Source: Paractinoplanes deccanensis
Lineage (GTDB): Bacteria > Actinomycetota > Actinomycetes > Mycobacteriales > Micromonosporaceae
DNA: 56,913 nucleotides
Assembly: GCF_016862115.1 (NCBI RefSeq)
Contig: NZ_BOMI01000147.1
Location: 1-56,913, forward strand
Direction of reading: 5' to 3'
Below, in pieces: positions 24,465-32,942 of this stretch. Position numbers and translations under genes: made by a program. The number at the start of each line of letters is the position of its first letter. Positions within the stretch are counted from its first letter, which is position 1. Below the pieces are notes generated by a model. That model was given only the letters and a program-made list of their open reading frames with translations. It did not search any database and had not been told where the DNA came from.

Positions 24465-25313
24465 GTGCCTGATGAGCCCCTGAAGACGTACAGCATCGAA
24501 GTGAATGGGATCGCGCAACGGTTCCATGTGGCCGGCGAGGGACCGATCTGCGTGATGCACTCGGGCGGACCCGGGATCGACTGGTCCTATCTGCGTATGC
24601 CGCTCGTCGAGGAATATCTGACCGCGGTCTATGTCGAACCGGTGGGAACGGGCGAATCCGGGCGGCTTCCGGCGCATCCCCATGGGTACGGCATCGACGC
24701 GTACGTGCCGTTTCTCGACGCCGTTGTGGAACATGTCGGCGCGTCCTATGTGCTCGGCCATTCGCACGGCGGATTCGTCGCGCAGAAATACGCGCTGTCG
24801 CGACCGGATCGGCTGACCGGGCTGATCCTGTACGGGACGGCGCCGTGCACGGGACCGGACTTCGAGGCGCTGGCGCAGCGCAATGCCGAGCGGCAGCGGG
24901 AACGGCTCGCGCACCGGCCTTCCATGGCGGAGGTCCTGGCGGCGCTGGACGCCGACTGGCCGTCGACCGACGCCGGCGCGACCGCGCGGATCCGGGCGAC
25001 GCTGCCGCTGTACTTTGCGGACTACTGGGGAGCGGAGGAGCGGTTCGAGCCGTTCCGGGACGCGTTCCGCAGCTGGAAGGTCTTCGGCGACGGCACCGAC
25101 TTCGACGTGCGCGACCGGCTCGGCGAGATCACGGCGCCGACGCTGGCCGTGGCCGGGACGTACGACTGGATCTGCGACCCGTCGTGGTCCCGCGAGATCG
25201 CCGCGGGCATTCCGGGCGGGCAGTACGCCGAGCAGACGGCGAGCGGGCATTTCGGGCACGTGGAGGAGCCCGAGGGCTTCGCCGAGATCATCGCGAAGTT
25301 CATCGGAGCGTGA
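24465..25313 (+). CDS. Alpha/beta hydrolase (proline iminopeptidase-like)
   Basis: 282 aa from GTG 24465. The fold signature is clear: MHSGGPGIDWSYLRMP (oxyanion loop), VYVEPVGTGESGRL, nucleophile elbow YVLGHSHGGFVAQKYAL, acid in VAGTYDWICDPSW and catalytic His in TASGHFGHVEEPEGF. HSGGPG resembles the HGGPG of proline iminopeptidases, but the cap is unassigned. The stop codon lies inside the first unit of a 43-bp tandem repeat array. Upstream (24306-24464) is a GC-rich gap with an imperfect GGTTGT/ACAACC hairpin. Confidence 0.88.
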   Translation: MPDEPLKTYSIEVNGIAQRFHVAGEGPICVMHSGGPGIDWSYLRMPLVEEYLTAVYVEPVGTGESGRLPAHPHGYGIDAYVPFLDAVVEHVGASYVLGHSHGGFVAQKYALSRPDRLTGLILYGTAPCTGPDFEALAQRNAERQRERLAHRPSMAEVLAALDADWPSTDAGATARIRATLPLYFADYWGAEERFEPFRDAFRSWKVFGDGTDFDVRDRLGEITAPTLAVAGTYDWICDPSWSREIAAGIPGGQYAEQTASGHFGHVEEPEGFAEIIAKFIGA

Positions 25314-25510
25314 CGGTCTCGGGGCGGTGACGTGACGGTGCTTGGCGGAGCGTGACGGTTCCCTGAGGCGCTGACGTGCGGTGCTTGGCGGAGCGTGATG
25401 GCTTCTTGGGGCGGTGACGGGCGGTGCTTGGCGGAGCGTGATGGCTTCTTTGGGCGGTGACGGGCGGTGCGTGGCGGAGCGTGACGGCTTCGGCGGGCGG
25501 GGTGCCGGGA
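25303..25510 (+). repeat. 43-bp minisatellite, about five copies
   Basis: The core GGTGCTTGGCGG starts at 25337, 25380 and 25423, and GGTGCGTGGCGG at 25466: exactly 43 bp each time. Each unit continues with AGCGTGAYGGYT and GGGCGGTGACG. A degenerate first copy overlaps the last codons of the hydrolase (GGAGCGTGACGG contains its TGA). The last copy ends just before the start region of the DUF385 gene. Confidence 0.9.
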
Positions 25511-25530
25511 CCGCGGGTAGGGTCGTGATC

Positions 25531-25950
25531 ATGAGTTCGGCGATTGACCTGCACGGCGCACCGCACGTCGCCCGCTACCTCGAGACGGACGGCGAGGACG
25601 GCTTCCACTGGCGCAACGGGACCGAGATCCTGATCCTCTTCACCAAGGGCCGCAAGTCCGGCGAGGAGCGCTCGCACGCCCTGATCTTCCGCGAGCACGG
25701 CGACGACTACCTGGTGGTCGCGTCCAAGGGCGGCACCGACGCGCCCCCGGCCTGGTTCGTCAACCTCCAGGCCGACCCCGAGGTGGAGGTCCAGATCAAG
25801 GGCGACCGGTTCCCCGCCCGTGCCCGCGTCGCCACCCCGGCGGAGAAGCCGGAGATGTGGGCCACGATGGCCGAGGTCTGGCCCGACTACGACGAATACC
25901 AGAAGAAGACGGACCGCGAGATCCCCGTGGTCGTCCTCGAACGCGCCTGA
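25531..25950 (+). CDS. Nitroreductase/deazaflavin (F420)-dependent DUF385 protein
   Basis: 139 aa. Ddn-like fold: ILILFTKGRKSGEERSHALIFREHGDDYLVVASKGGTDAPPAWFVNLQADPEVEVQIKGDRFPARARVA and PVVVLERA match the split-barrel F420-binding family (LTTxGRKSG..R...L, ASxGG....P.W..NL). Members reduce diverse substrates with F420H2; specificity cannot be told. Start ATG 25531 fits the family; the frame is open further upstream only through minisatellite DNA. It is flanked on both sides by tandem repeat arrays. Confidence 0.9.
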   Translation: MSSAIDLHGAPHVARYLETDGEDGFHWRNGTEILILFTKGRKSGEERSHALIFREHGDDYLVVASKGGTDAPPAWFVNLQADPEVEVQIKGDRFPARARVATPAEKPEMWATMAEVWPDYDEYQKKTDREIPVVVLERA

Positions 25951-25994
25951 CCGTTGCCTGCCGGAGCAGCCACCTCGGCGCAGGCCGGCTGCTC

Positions 25995-26200
25995 CGGGCC
26001 GGGGCCCGTCGGTTGACGGCCGCCGCCGTTGATCGGCGCCCGTCGGTTGAGGCCCATCGCGTTGATCGGCGCTCGTTGGCCGAGGCCCGCCGCCGTTGAT
26101 CGGCGCCCGTTGGCTGAGCGCCGCCGTTGATCGGTGCTCGTTGGCTGAGCGCCGCCGTTGATCGGTGCTCGTTGGCTGAGCGCCGCCGTTGATCGGCTTC
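25995..26200 (+). repeat. 31-34-bp tandem repeat, six copies
   Basis: GTTGATCGG recurs at 26028, 26061, 26095, 26126, 26157 and 26188 (steps 33, 34, 31, 31, 31). The last copies are nearly identical: GCGCCGCCGTTGATCGG then TGCTCGTTGGCTGA. It fills the gap between the DUF385 gene and the double GNAT gene, so the promoter of the latter lies in or between repeats. There are no unique spacers, so it is not a CRISPR array. Confidence 0.9.
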
Positions 26201-26216
26201 CGTCACAATGGCGGGC

Positions 26217-27077
26217 ATGACCGTGCAGATCACGCCGCTCGTCGATGCGCTGGTGCGGAACCGGCTCGCCTGGCTGGCCTCCGGCGAGGACGGGCGGCCG
26301 CTCGGCACGGCCTTCCTGCGCCTGCCCCCGGGCGGCGGCTACGCGGACCTGGAGCTCGACGTCCATCCCGCCGAGCGCCGCTGCGGTGTGGGCACGAGCC
26401 TGCTCCAGGCCGTCGTCGAGGCCGCCGGCACCCGGGACGGGCTGCGCAGCCTGCTGACCCAGCCCGTCCGCGAGGATTCCCCCGGCGACCTCTTCTGCGC
26501 CGCTCGCGGGCTGCGCCGGGTGCTGCGGCTCACCTACACCCGCCTGCCCCTGGACGGCCCGCTGCCCACCCACGCCGACGTGCGCGGCTACCGCCTGGTC
26601 CACTGGGAGGGCACCGTCCCCGGCGAGCTGGCCGCCACGTTCGCCCGGTCGCGCAGCGCGATGGACGACATGCCGATGGACGACGCCGACTACACCCCCG
26701 ATCCGTGGGACGTCGACCGCGTGCACGCCGTGGCCGACGCGGTGTCACGCCGCGGCGAGATCCTCTGCGTCACCGCGGCCCTGAGCGACGACGGCGAGAT
26801 CGCCGGCTTCACCGAGCTGGTCGTCCCCGGCGACGGCCGAGGCGACGCCCAGCACTACGGCACGGGCGTCCTGCCCGCACATCGCGGCCACGGTCTGGCA
26901 CGCTGGATGAAGGCTGCCCAGATCGCCCGGGTCCGCGCGCGGTTCCCCGCCCTGGCCGGCCTGCTGGCCGACACTGCCGACAGCAATGCCGCCATGCGGC
27001 GGGTCAACGATTCGCTCGGTTATGTGCCGACCCACCGAAGCCTGCTCTATCAGCACGACCTGCCCGGCCCGCGGTGA
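26217..27077 (+). CDS. Tandem-domain GNAT acetyltransferase
   Basis: 286 aa from ATG 26217 (an ATG at 26208 is equally possible; neither has a ribosome site). Two GNAT folds in tandem. The N-terminal one (about 1-120) includes ADLELDVHPAERRCGVGTSLLQAVVE; the C-terminal one (about 125-285) includes ITAALSDDGEIAGFTELVV-like strand and YGTGVLPAHRGHGLARWMKAAQI, and DTADSNAAMRRVNDSLGYVPT. Such double GNATs include mycothiol synthase MshD-like enzymes, but this one is more like the general actinobacterial type. Substrate unknown. Confidence 0.85.
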   Translation: MTVQITPLVDALVRNRLAWLASGEDGRPLGTAFLRLPPGGGYADLELDVHPAERRCGVGTSLLQAVVEAAGTRDGLRSLLTQPVREDSPGDLFCAARGLRRVLRLTYTRLPLDGPLPTHADVRGYRLVHWEGTVPGELAATFARSRSAMDDMPMDDADYTPDPWDVDRVHAVADAVSRRGEILCVTAALSDDGEIAGFTELVVPGDGRGDAQHYGTGVLPAHRGHGLARWMKAAQIARVRARFPALAGLLADTADSNAAMRRVNDSLGYVPTHRSLLYQHDLPGPR

Positions 27078-27632
27078 GCTTGGGGAACCGCCGGCATCAT
27101 CCGCGCGAGCCACGCCGCCCCAGCACGCGCCGAAGCGTTTGTCGTGCCGGCTCGCCCCTCAGGCGGCTCCAGTCACAGGGCCCACCCTCCCAGGGGGCCC
27201 CCGTCCAACGCAGCCATTGTCGCGAAATCCGCCCGATCTTGCGCTGTCTGGCTGTGGATAACGGGTGTTGTGGAAAACCCGCCGACCGGCGCCGAAGTGC
27301 CAAGGCCGGCTGCGTTGGGGCGGAGCCGCTCGGTCGGACGTGCGGGTGGTAGGGCGGCCCGATGGCGCGCTTGGGCGGGCGCTGCGTTGTAGCGGCGACC
27401 TGGCCGGGCTCGTCCGGCTGTCAGTTCTGGCGGTCTGTCAGCGCTGTCCGGCTGGGTGTATCGGGTGTAGCGGGGAGCTGCCCGGACGGGCAGGTAATGG
27501 CTGTCCGGGAGGGACGAGGGATTCGGGTTGAGCGTCAGTGGCGGGTACAACCCGGCGGCGGCCCGCGGGAAGTGACCCACCACCAAGGCCGATGCTTGCG
27601 GCGGGTGCTTCCGCTACTCCGTACCTCTTGGG
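27078..27632. other. 555-bp intergenic region carrying the second dispersed repeat
   Basis: Between the converging double GNAT and the giant membrane protein. Copy B of the dispersed element is at 27174-27282. The rest is GC-rich with many open frames, none with a ribosome site, a conserved-looking motif or a believable composition. I see no gene. A GC-rich inverted word pair CTGCCCGGACGGGCAG (about 27478-27493) could be a terminator. Confidence 0.6.
27174..27282 (+). repeat. Dispersed intergenic repeat, copy B, with two DnaA-box-like sites
   Basis: Same block order as copy A at 18546-18650: CACAGG, ACCCTCCCAGGGGG, CCCCCG, TTGTCGCGAAAT, CGATCTTG, CTGTGGATAAC, TTGTGGAAAAC. TGTGGATAA at 27253-27261 is a perfect reverse DnaA box; TGTGGAAAA at 27269-27277 is a weaker one. 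The spacing between box starts is again 16 bp. Same orientation as copy A. Confidence 0.7.
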
Positions 27633-30600
27633 TCAGCGCATGCGGACCAGCGCGCCCCGCAACCCCTCGCGGGTGCGGCGCCGGTTCTCGTTCGTGGCGC
27701 CCACCCAGAGCAGGATCACGCCGAGCGGTACCAGCACCAGCCACGGTCCCACCAGGGTGACCGCGAAGTGGATGGCGGCGAAGACGGTGGCCAGCGCGCC
27801 GACGACCACCGGGGCCTGCTGGCGGTTGCGGGAGCCGATGATCAGGGTGGCCACGGCGCCGAGCAGGAGGAGGACCTCGCGGAGCTCGCCGCCGTTGCCG
27901 GCCAGGACTATGCCCATGGTGGGGACGAAGGCGGCCAGCAGGGCGACGCCGTAGGCCGCCCAACTGCTCAGGTCGGGGCGGAAGCGGCTCTCGATGACGC
28001 CGACCACCAGGGCCAGGGCGGCGAAGGGCAGGGTGTACGCCTCGGGCAGCGCCACGTCGGCGAGGGCGATGAACAGCCACCAGCCGACGATCTCGAAGCC
28101 CACCGCCAGCCAGAACAGCAGGCGGCGCTGGCCGGCGGGGCGGCCCGCGCGGGAGGCGGCCAGGCCCAGCACGGCGCCCCAGGCGGCGAAGAGGGCGGCC
28201 AGGTGGGCGGGGGAGTCGAAGGCCAGGATGCCGGCGAGGATGGCGGAGGCGTAGCCGCTCCACTCGACCGTCTGGGCCTCCGTCTTGTATTGCGGCAGGC
28301 CCATGCGGGGCACGGTGGCCTCGAGGATCAGCAGGGCCGCGCCGACCGCGAGGACGCCGAAGGCGGCCCAGGGGCGCTGGACGCCGGCGGCGATGGCGGC
28401 GGTCAGGACGAAGAACTGGCCCATCACGGCGGTGAAGAGCCAGCCGAGCACGCGGGCGTGGCGGCTGCGGCCGCCGAGCGCGGCGACCAGGCCGACGCCG
28501 ATGGCCGAGCCGAGGGTGAACAGCGTGAGGCGCTGCTGGGCGAGGCTGCCGGCCAGGCCCGCGTTGCCGGCCAGCAGGCCGATCACGAAGACGATGGTGC
28601 GCGTGGTGCGCAGCAGCGACGCGTGGGTGGCCACCGGGGGCGGGGTCAGCGCCAGGCCCAGCATCGAGATGGTGAAGACGACCAGGGCGGCCGACGTCGC
28701 GGCCGGGAACGGGGCGTGCAGGGCGATCGGGGCGATCAGCAGGGTGACGGCGAGGCCGGGCAGGATGACCGGGACCGCCTCGGACGCCTTGCCGCCGAAG
28801 CCGATCGCGGCCAGCGCGGCGGCGCCGGTGAGCAGCACGATCGCCAGGACGCTGGTGCCGTCGACGTAGCCGGAGGCGGGCTGGGACAGCGCCGGGATCG
28901 GGCCGTCCCAGATGTGCTGCACCTGGGCCAGCGGGTCGACCAGGGCGGCCTTGAGGGCCGGGGCGATCGAGAAGAGAGCCAGGACGGTGGGTACGAGCGC
29001 CAGCACCACGGCGCTGGTGGCCGGGTCGACGAGCCAGCGGCCGCTCAGGCCGAGCGGGCGGCGCGGGCCGCGGAAGCGCGTGTTCGACCAGTAGTGGTCG
29101 CGGGCCAGCGTGATGCCGGGCGCGGGGGTGGAGCCGCGCAGCAGCTCGGCCATCACGCCGAGCAGGGCGGCGGCCGCCGCGTACAGGGCCGTGGAATAGG
29201 GGGTGGGGATCGAGACGAACGCGGTCACGGTCGCGCCGAGCACCAGGCCGACGGTCGCCCAGGGCAGGTATTGCGGGATCCAGCGGCCGGCGAGCGCGAG
29301 CAGCGCGAGGCTCAGGCTGGAGGCGGCCAGGGCGGCGGTGAGCGCGACCTGGGCGTCGTGGCCCTGGTCGACGGCGACCGAGGCCAGCACGCCGGGCAGC
29401 GCCAGCAGCACCGAGCCGGTGGCCGCACCGCCGATCTGGGCGCGGTGGCGGGGCATGCCGGTGTCGTCGCGGGCCAGGTCGCTCTCGGTCACCGTGAACG
29501 GCGCCCAGAAGCGGCCGGGGCCCTCCGCGGCGAGCTCGTCGTCGACCGGGTCGGGGATCTCGGCCACCGGCGAGCGGGCCATCGCGGCGGCGAGCAGGCC
29601 GATCATCACGATCGCGAGCAGCGCCAGCGCGGTGGACCAGGGGCGGGCCAGGCCGGCGCCGACCGCGTAGAGCAGGACCACGGCCGCGGCGCCGGCCCGG
29701 CACAGCGCGGCGCGCGGGTCGATCGTGGCGACGGCGGCCATCACGTAGCCGACGGCGACCGCCGCGCTGATCAGCAGCGGCGACCACCACGGCAGGCCCA
29801 GGGCGAAGGGCGCGCCGATCGTGGCCAGCGCGCCGCAGACCGCGGAGATCAGGTAGGAGAACGGGCGCGGCGCGGCGATGGCGGCCGCGAAGGCGACCAT
29901 GAGCAGCGCGAACGGAGCCTGCCACGCTCCCGCGCCGGGGGTGGGGTAGCGGCTCAGGTCGGCGTCCCACACGTCGCCGAGCACGGAGATGACGCGGGCC
30001 GCGCCGGCCAGGGCGAGGTAGCCGGCGATCGCGCCGACCACGATGCCGGCGACCGCGAGGCCGCGGTTGGGCCCGCGGCTCCAGTCGGCCGGCAGCACGG
30101 CCACGCCGAACGCGACGATCAGCACGACCACGCCGGCGACGGCGAGCGGGGCGCTCGGGAAGGCCAGCGCGAAGACCCGGGCGAGCGCGCCGCAGATGGC
30201 GACGGTGGCGGCCGCGGCGGCGATGTCGGGGCCGTCGAGCACCCGGTCGCTGCGCCGGCCGTTGTCGATCGACTTGGCGAAGAAGAGCAGGCCCGCGGCG
30301 ACCAGCAGCAGCACGCCCACCCACACGTCGGGCGCGGTGGCGCCGGGAGCGAGCAGCGCGGCGAGGGCCAGCGCGATCGCGCCGAGGCCGGTGCCGGCGG
30401 TGAGCGGCAGGCTGATCTCGCGGCGGGCCACCTGGAACACCGCGGCGTAGCTCAGCGTGGCGGCCACGGCGAGGAAGCCGACGGCCAGCGCGGGAACGGT
30501 GACGGCCTCGGTGGGCGGCGGCCCGTCGCCGCGGTCCGAGACGGCGAGCGCGGCGGTGACCACGGCGCCGGGCAGGGCCAGCGCGGCGGCACCGGACGCC

Positions 30601-32822
30601 CAGTCGCCGACCAGCCAGGCGTACAGCCGGATCGGGATCTGCCGGGCCGCCACGGCGATCATCACGCCGGCGCCGGCCAGCGCGGTGAGCACGGCGGCGG
30701 TGAGCCACGGCGCGCTGAGCGCGGACCCGGCGCCGAAGAGGCCGACGACGGCCGCCGCGGCGACGTGCACGATCGCGATGCGGCGGGTGGTGGCGGCCAG
30801 GCCGGCCGCGCCGATGCCGACGGCGGCGATGACCAGCGGCCAGGGCGCCTCCGACCAGCGCATGCTCAGCGACGCGGGCACGGCCAGGGCGGTCAGCGCG
30901 ACGCCGGCGACCGCGCCCTCGTGGCGGACGTCGCGGGGCAGCGCCAGCGCGGCGGCGATCGTGACGATCAGCGCGCTGAACGCGAGCAGCCAGCCCTGTC
31001 CCTGGGTGGCCTCGGCCAGCTTCGCCGCGTACCCCTCGGTGTCGGCCTGCCAGATCGGGCGGGCGGCCTGCAACGGCGCGAGGCCGGCCCGCAGGCAGTC
31101 GATGGTGAGCACCACGCCGACGATGCCGAGCGCGATCGCCGAGGCGATCTGGGGACCGCGCCGCACCTCGGCGGGGAGCAGGGTGACGAGGGCGCCGACC
31201 ACCGCGACCGTGGCGGCGGCGACCGCGATGGTCCAGCGCGGCGACACCACGTCGGCGATCCGCGCGGCGGAGCCGGCCAGGGCCAGGGCCAGCACGCCGC
31301 CGGCGATGTTGCGGGCGGTCAGGTTGTCGAGCAGCCACGCGGCGGCCACGCCGGTGAGCGCTGCCAGCACCACGATCAGGCCGGAGCGCACCGCGTCGGG
31401 CACGGCCTGGGCCTGGAGCAGCGCCACCGAGGAATAGAGCAGGGCACCGGCGGTGGCGACGCAGAGCAGGGCGAACGTGAGCTCGCGCAGCCAGTCGGCG
31501 GACGGCGGGGTGGCCGGCGGGGCGAGCGGCACGGAGCCGGCCGCGGGAGCGCCCGCCGGGCGCGGGCCGGGGAAGATGCGGCTGCGCAGCCAGCGCCGCT
31601 TCGGCCCGGTGAGCCCCGAGATGATCAGGTCGGGCTCCTCGGGCGCCGACTCCGGGCGGGCGGGCGCGTCCTCCGCGTAGGCCGAGGGGTCGGCCGGGTC
31701 GGGAGCGTCCTGGCGGCGGCCGAAGTCGGCGTGGCCGGCGCGCCGGGCGTCGTCGGCCTCGGCGAGCGTCTCGCGGTCGGCGGCGACCGGGCGGCCGATC
31801 GGCCAGCGCGGCAGCAGCCGTCCGCGGCGGATCACCGTGGTGAGCAGCAGCAGGTCGAGCACGGCCACGACCGTCAGGGCCATGCCCCATCCGGCCGGGC
31901 TCTGGATCATCGGCTCGGCGAGCAGCAGGGGCACGGGTTGCACGGCGACGACGGTCGCGTAGCGCGGGGCGGCCAGCCGGGTCACGCCCGCGTACAGGAA
32001 ACTCGCGACCGCGGTGATCGCGAAGGTGATGCCGAGATAGAGCGGGACGGGCACGTCCGTGCCGCCGGTCATCTCGCTGCCGTGCAGGGCGAACAACGTC
32101 ATCGGCAGCAGCACCAGGCCGACGCCGGCGACCGTCTCGGCCGTCGAGCTCAGCCCGCGCCGCGCGATGCCGGGCGCGGCGACCAGCGCGATCGCGGTGG
32201 CCATGGCGAGGATCAGCGCCCGGGCGAGCGGGTTGCTCACCGCGACGCCGGCGAAGACGACGGCGGCGACGCCGATCAGCAGCGCGCCCAGGGCCAGCGT
32301 GATGTTCTGCACCGACTGGGAGGAGGCCTCGGGCGGGTGCGCGTCGCCGCCGGTGAAGCTCGCGACCCGGCGCGGCGGGGGAGCGACCCGCTCGGTCGGG
32401 GGCGGGTCGTCGACCAGCGCGGTGACCCCGTCGGTGGCGACGCCGGGCGGACCGGAGTGCGCCGTCCCGCGCGCGGCCCAGTCGGGTGGCGGGCCGGCGG
32501 GGCGGGCCGTGCGGCGCGGCGGCGGAGGAGGCGGCTCCTCGTCGACCACGGTGTCGCCGGGCGGCGGGGGCGGCGGGCCCTGATCGGGGTACTCGTCGCC
32601 GGGGCGACGGCGTACCCGCCGGGGCTTGGCCGCCTTCTTGGCCTTCTTCTGCTGGTTGGCGTGCGCCAGGATGTCCCGCTGGAACTGCGCCGCCTGGATC
32701 TTGGCGGCGATCTGGCTGCGTTCCTTGGCCGCGGCCATGTCGCGGATCTTCAGATCCGCGATCGAGGCTTCGATCCGGGCCAGCTCATCGTCGTAGCTGT
32801 CGGGCTGTTCAGCCTGCGCCAC
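27633..32822 (-). CDS. Giant multi-spanning membrane protein
   Basis: 1729 aa from GTG 32822 (GAGGAGG four bases upstream; a longer in-frame start at 32855 lacks this). The N-terminal helix (about 8-60, DDELARIEASIADLKIRDMAAAKERSQIAAK) looks coiled-coil, followed by a basic KKAKKAAKPRRVRRR patch and a disordered Pro-rich stretch with runs of six Pro. From about residue 150 on, it is almost nothing but hydrophobic Ala/Leu/Val helices, several dozen, with a few loops rich in Asp/Pro. It resembles the large actinobacterial membrane proteins annotated with an SCO7613 C-terminal-like region, an assignment I cannot check. No transporter or enzyme motif recognised. Confidence 0.88.
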   Translation of the reverse strand: MAQAEQPDSYDDELARIEASIADLKIRDMAAAKERSQIAAKIQAAQFQRDILAHANQQKKAKKAAKPRRVRRRPGDEYPDQGPPPPPPGDTVVDEEPPPPPPRRTARPAGPPPDWAARGTAHSGPPGVATDGVTALVDDPPPTERVAPPPRRVASFTGGDAHPPEASSQSVQNITLALGALLIGVAAVVFAGVAVSNPLARALILAMATAIALVAAPGIARRGLSSTAETVAGVGLVLLPMTLFALHGSEMTGGTDVPVPLYLGITFAITAVASFLYAGVTRLAAPRYATVVAVQPVPLLLAEPMIQSPAGWGMALTVVAVLDLLLLTTVIRRGRLLPRWPIGRPVAADRETLAEADDARRAGHADFGRRQDAPDPADPSAYAEDAPARPESAPEEPDLIISGLTGPKRRWLRSRIFPGPRPAGAPAAGSVPLAPPATPPSADWLRELTFALLCVATAGALLYSSVALLQAQAVPDAVRSGLIVVLAALTGVAAAWLLDNLTARNIAGGVLALALAGSAARIADVVSPRWTIAVAAATVAVVGALVTLLPAEVRRGPQIASAIALGIVGVVLTIDCLRAGLAPLQAARPIWQADTEGYAAKLAEATQGQGWLLAFSALIVTIAAALALPRDVRHEGAVAGVALTALAVPASLSMRWSEAPWPLVIAAVGIGAAGLAATTRRIAIVHVAAAAVVGLFGAGSALSAPWLTAAVLTALAGAGVMIAVAARQIPIRLYAWLVGDWASGAAALALPGAVVTAALAVSDRGDGPPPTEAVTVPALAVGFLAVAATLSYAAVFQVARREISLPLTAGTGLGAIALALAALLAPGATAPDVWVGVLLLVAAGLLFFAKSIDNGRRSDRVLDGPDIAAAAATVAICGALARVFALAFPSAPLAVAGVVVLIVAFGVAVLPADWSRGPNRGLAVAGIVVGAIAGYLALAGAARVISVLGDVWDADLSRYPTPGAGAWQAPFALLMVAFAAAIAAPRPFSYLISAVCGALATIGAPFALGLPWWSPLLISAAVAVGYVMAAVATIDPRAALCRAGAAAVVLLYAVGAGLARPWSTALALLAIVMIGLLAAAMARSPVAEIPDPVDDELAAEGPGRFWAPFTVTESDLARDDTGMPRHRAQIGGAATGSVLLALPGVLASVAVDQGHDAQVALTAALAASSLSLALLALAGRWIPQYLPWATVGLVLGATVTAFVSIPTPYSTALYAAAAALLGVMAELLRGSTPAPGITLARDHYWSNTRFRGPRRPLGLSGRWLVDPATSAVVLALVPTVLALFSIAPALKAALVDPLAQVQHIWDGPIPALSQPASGYVDGTSVLAIVLLTGAAALAAIGFGGKASEAVPVILPGLAVTLLIAPIALHAPFPAATSAALVVFTISMLGLALTPPPVATHASLLRTTRTIVFVIGLLAGNAGLAGSLAQQRLTLFTLGSAIGVGLVAALGGRSRHARVLGWLFTAVMGQFFVLTAAIAAGVQRPWAAFGVLAVGAALLILEATVPRMGLPQYKTEAQTVEWSGYASAILAGILAFDSPAHLAALFAAWGAVLGLAASRAGRPAGQRRLLFWLAVGFEIVGWWLFIALADVALPEAYTLPFAALALVVGVIESRFRPDLSSWAAYGVALLAAFVPTMGIVLAGNGGELREVLLLLGAVATLIIGSRNRQQAPVVVGALATVFAAIHFAVTLVGPWLVLVPLGVILLWVGATNENRRRTREGLRGALVRMR

Positions 32823-32942
32823 GGAACCTCCTCGACCTGCCGGCCACCCGTCCATCTAGAGCATGCCCAAACGACACCTCATTAGAACAGGCTCACGGGG
32901 GCAGGGATCCAGAGAAAACGCCGCAGACCTCGCGCCAGGGTG

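Noticed and set aside
25303..26200. Possible CRISPR arrays
   Set aside because: Units are contiguous tandem copies without unique spacers of constant length, and no cas genes are present.
27768..32885. A 1705-codon open frame on the plus strand
   Set aside because: It is the shadow of the giant membrane protein gene: Gln/Gly/Arg/Ala-rich, no ribosome site, no recognisable domain. High GC creates long antisense frames.
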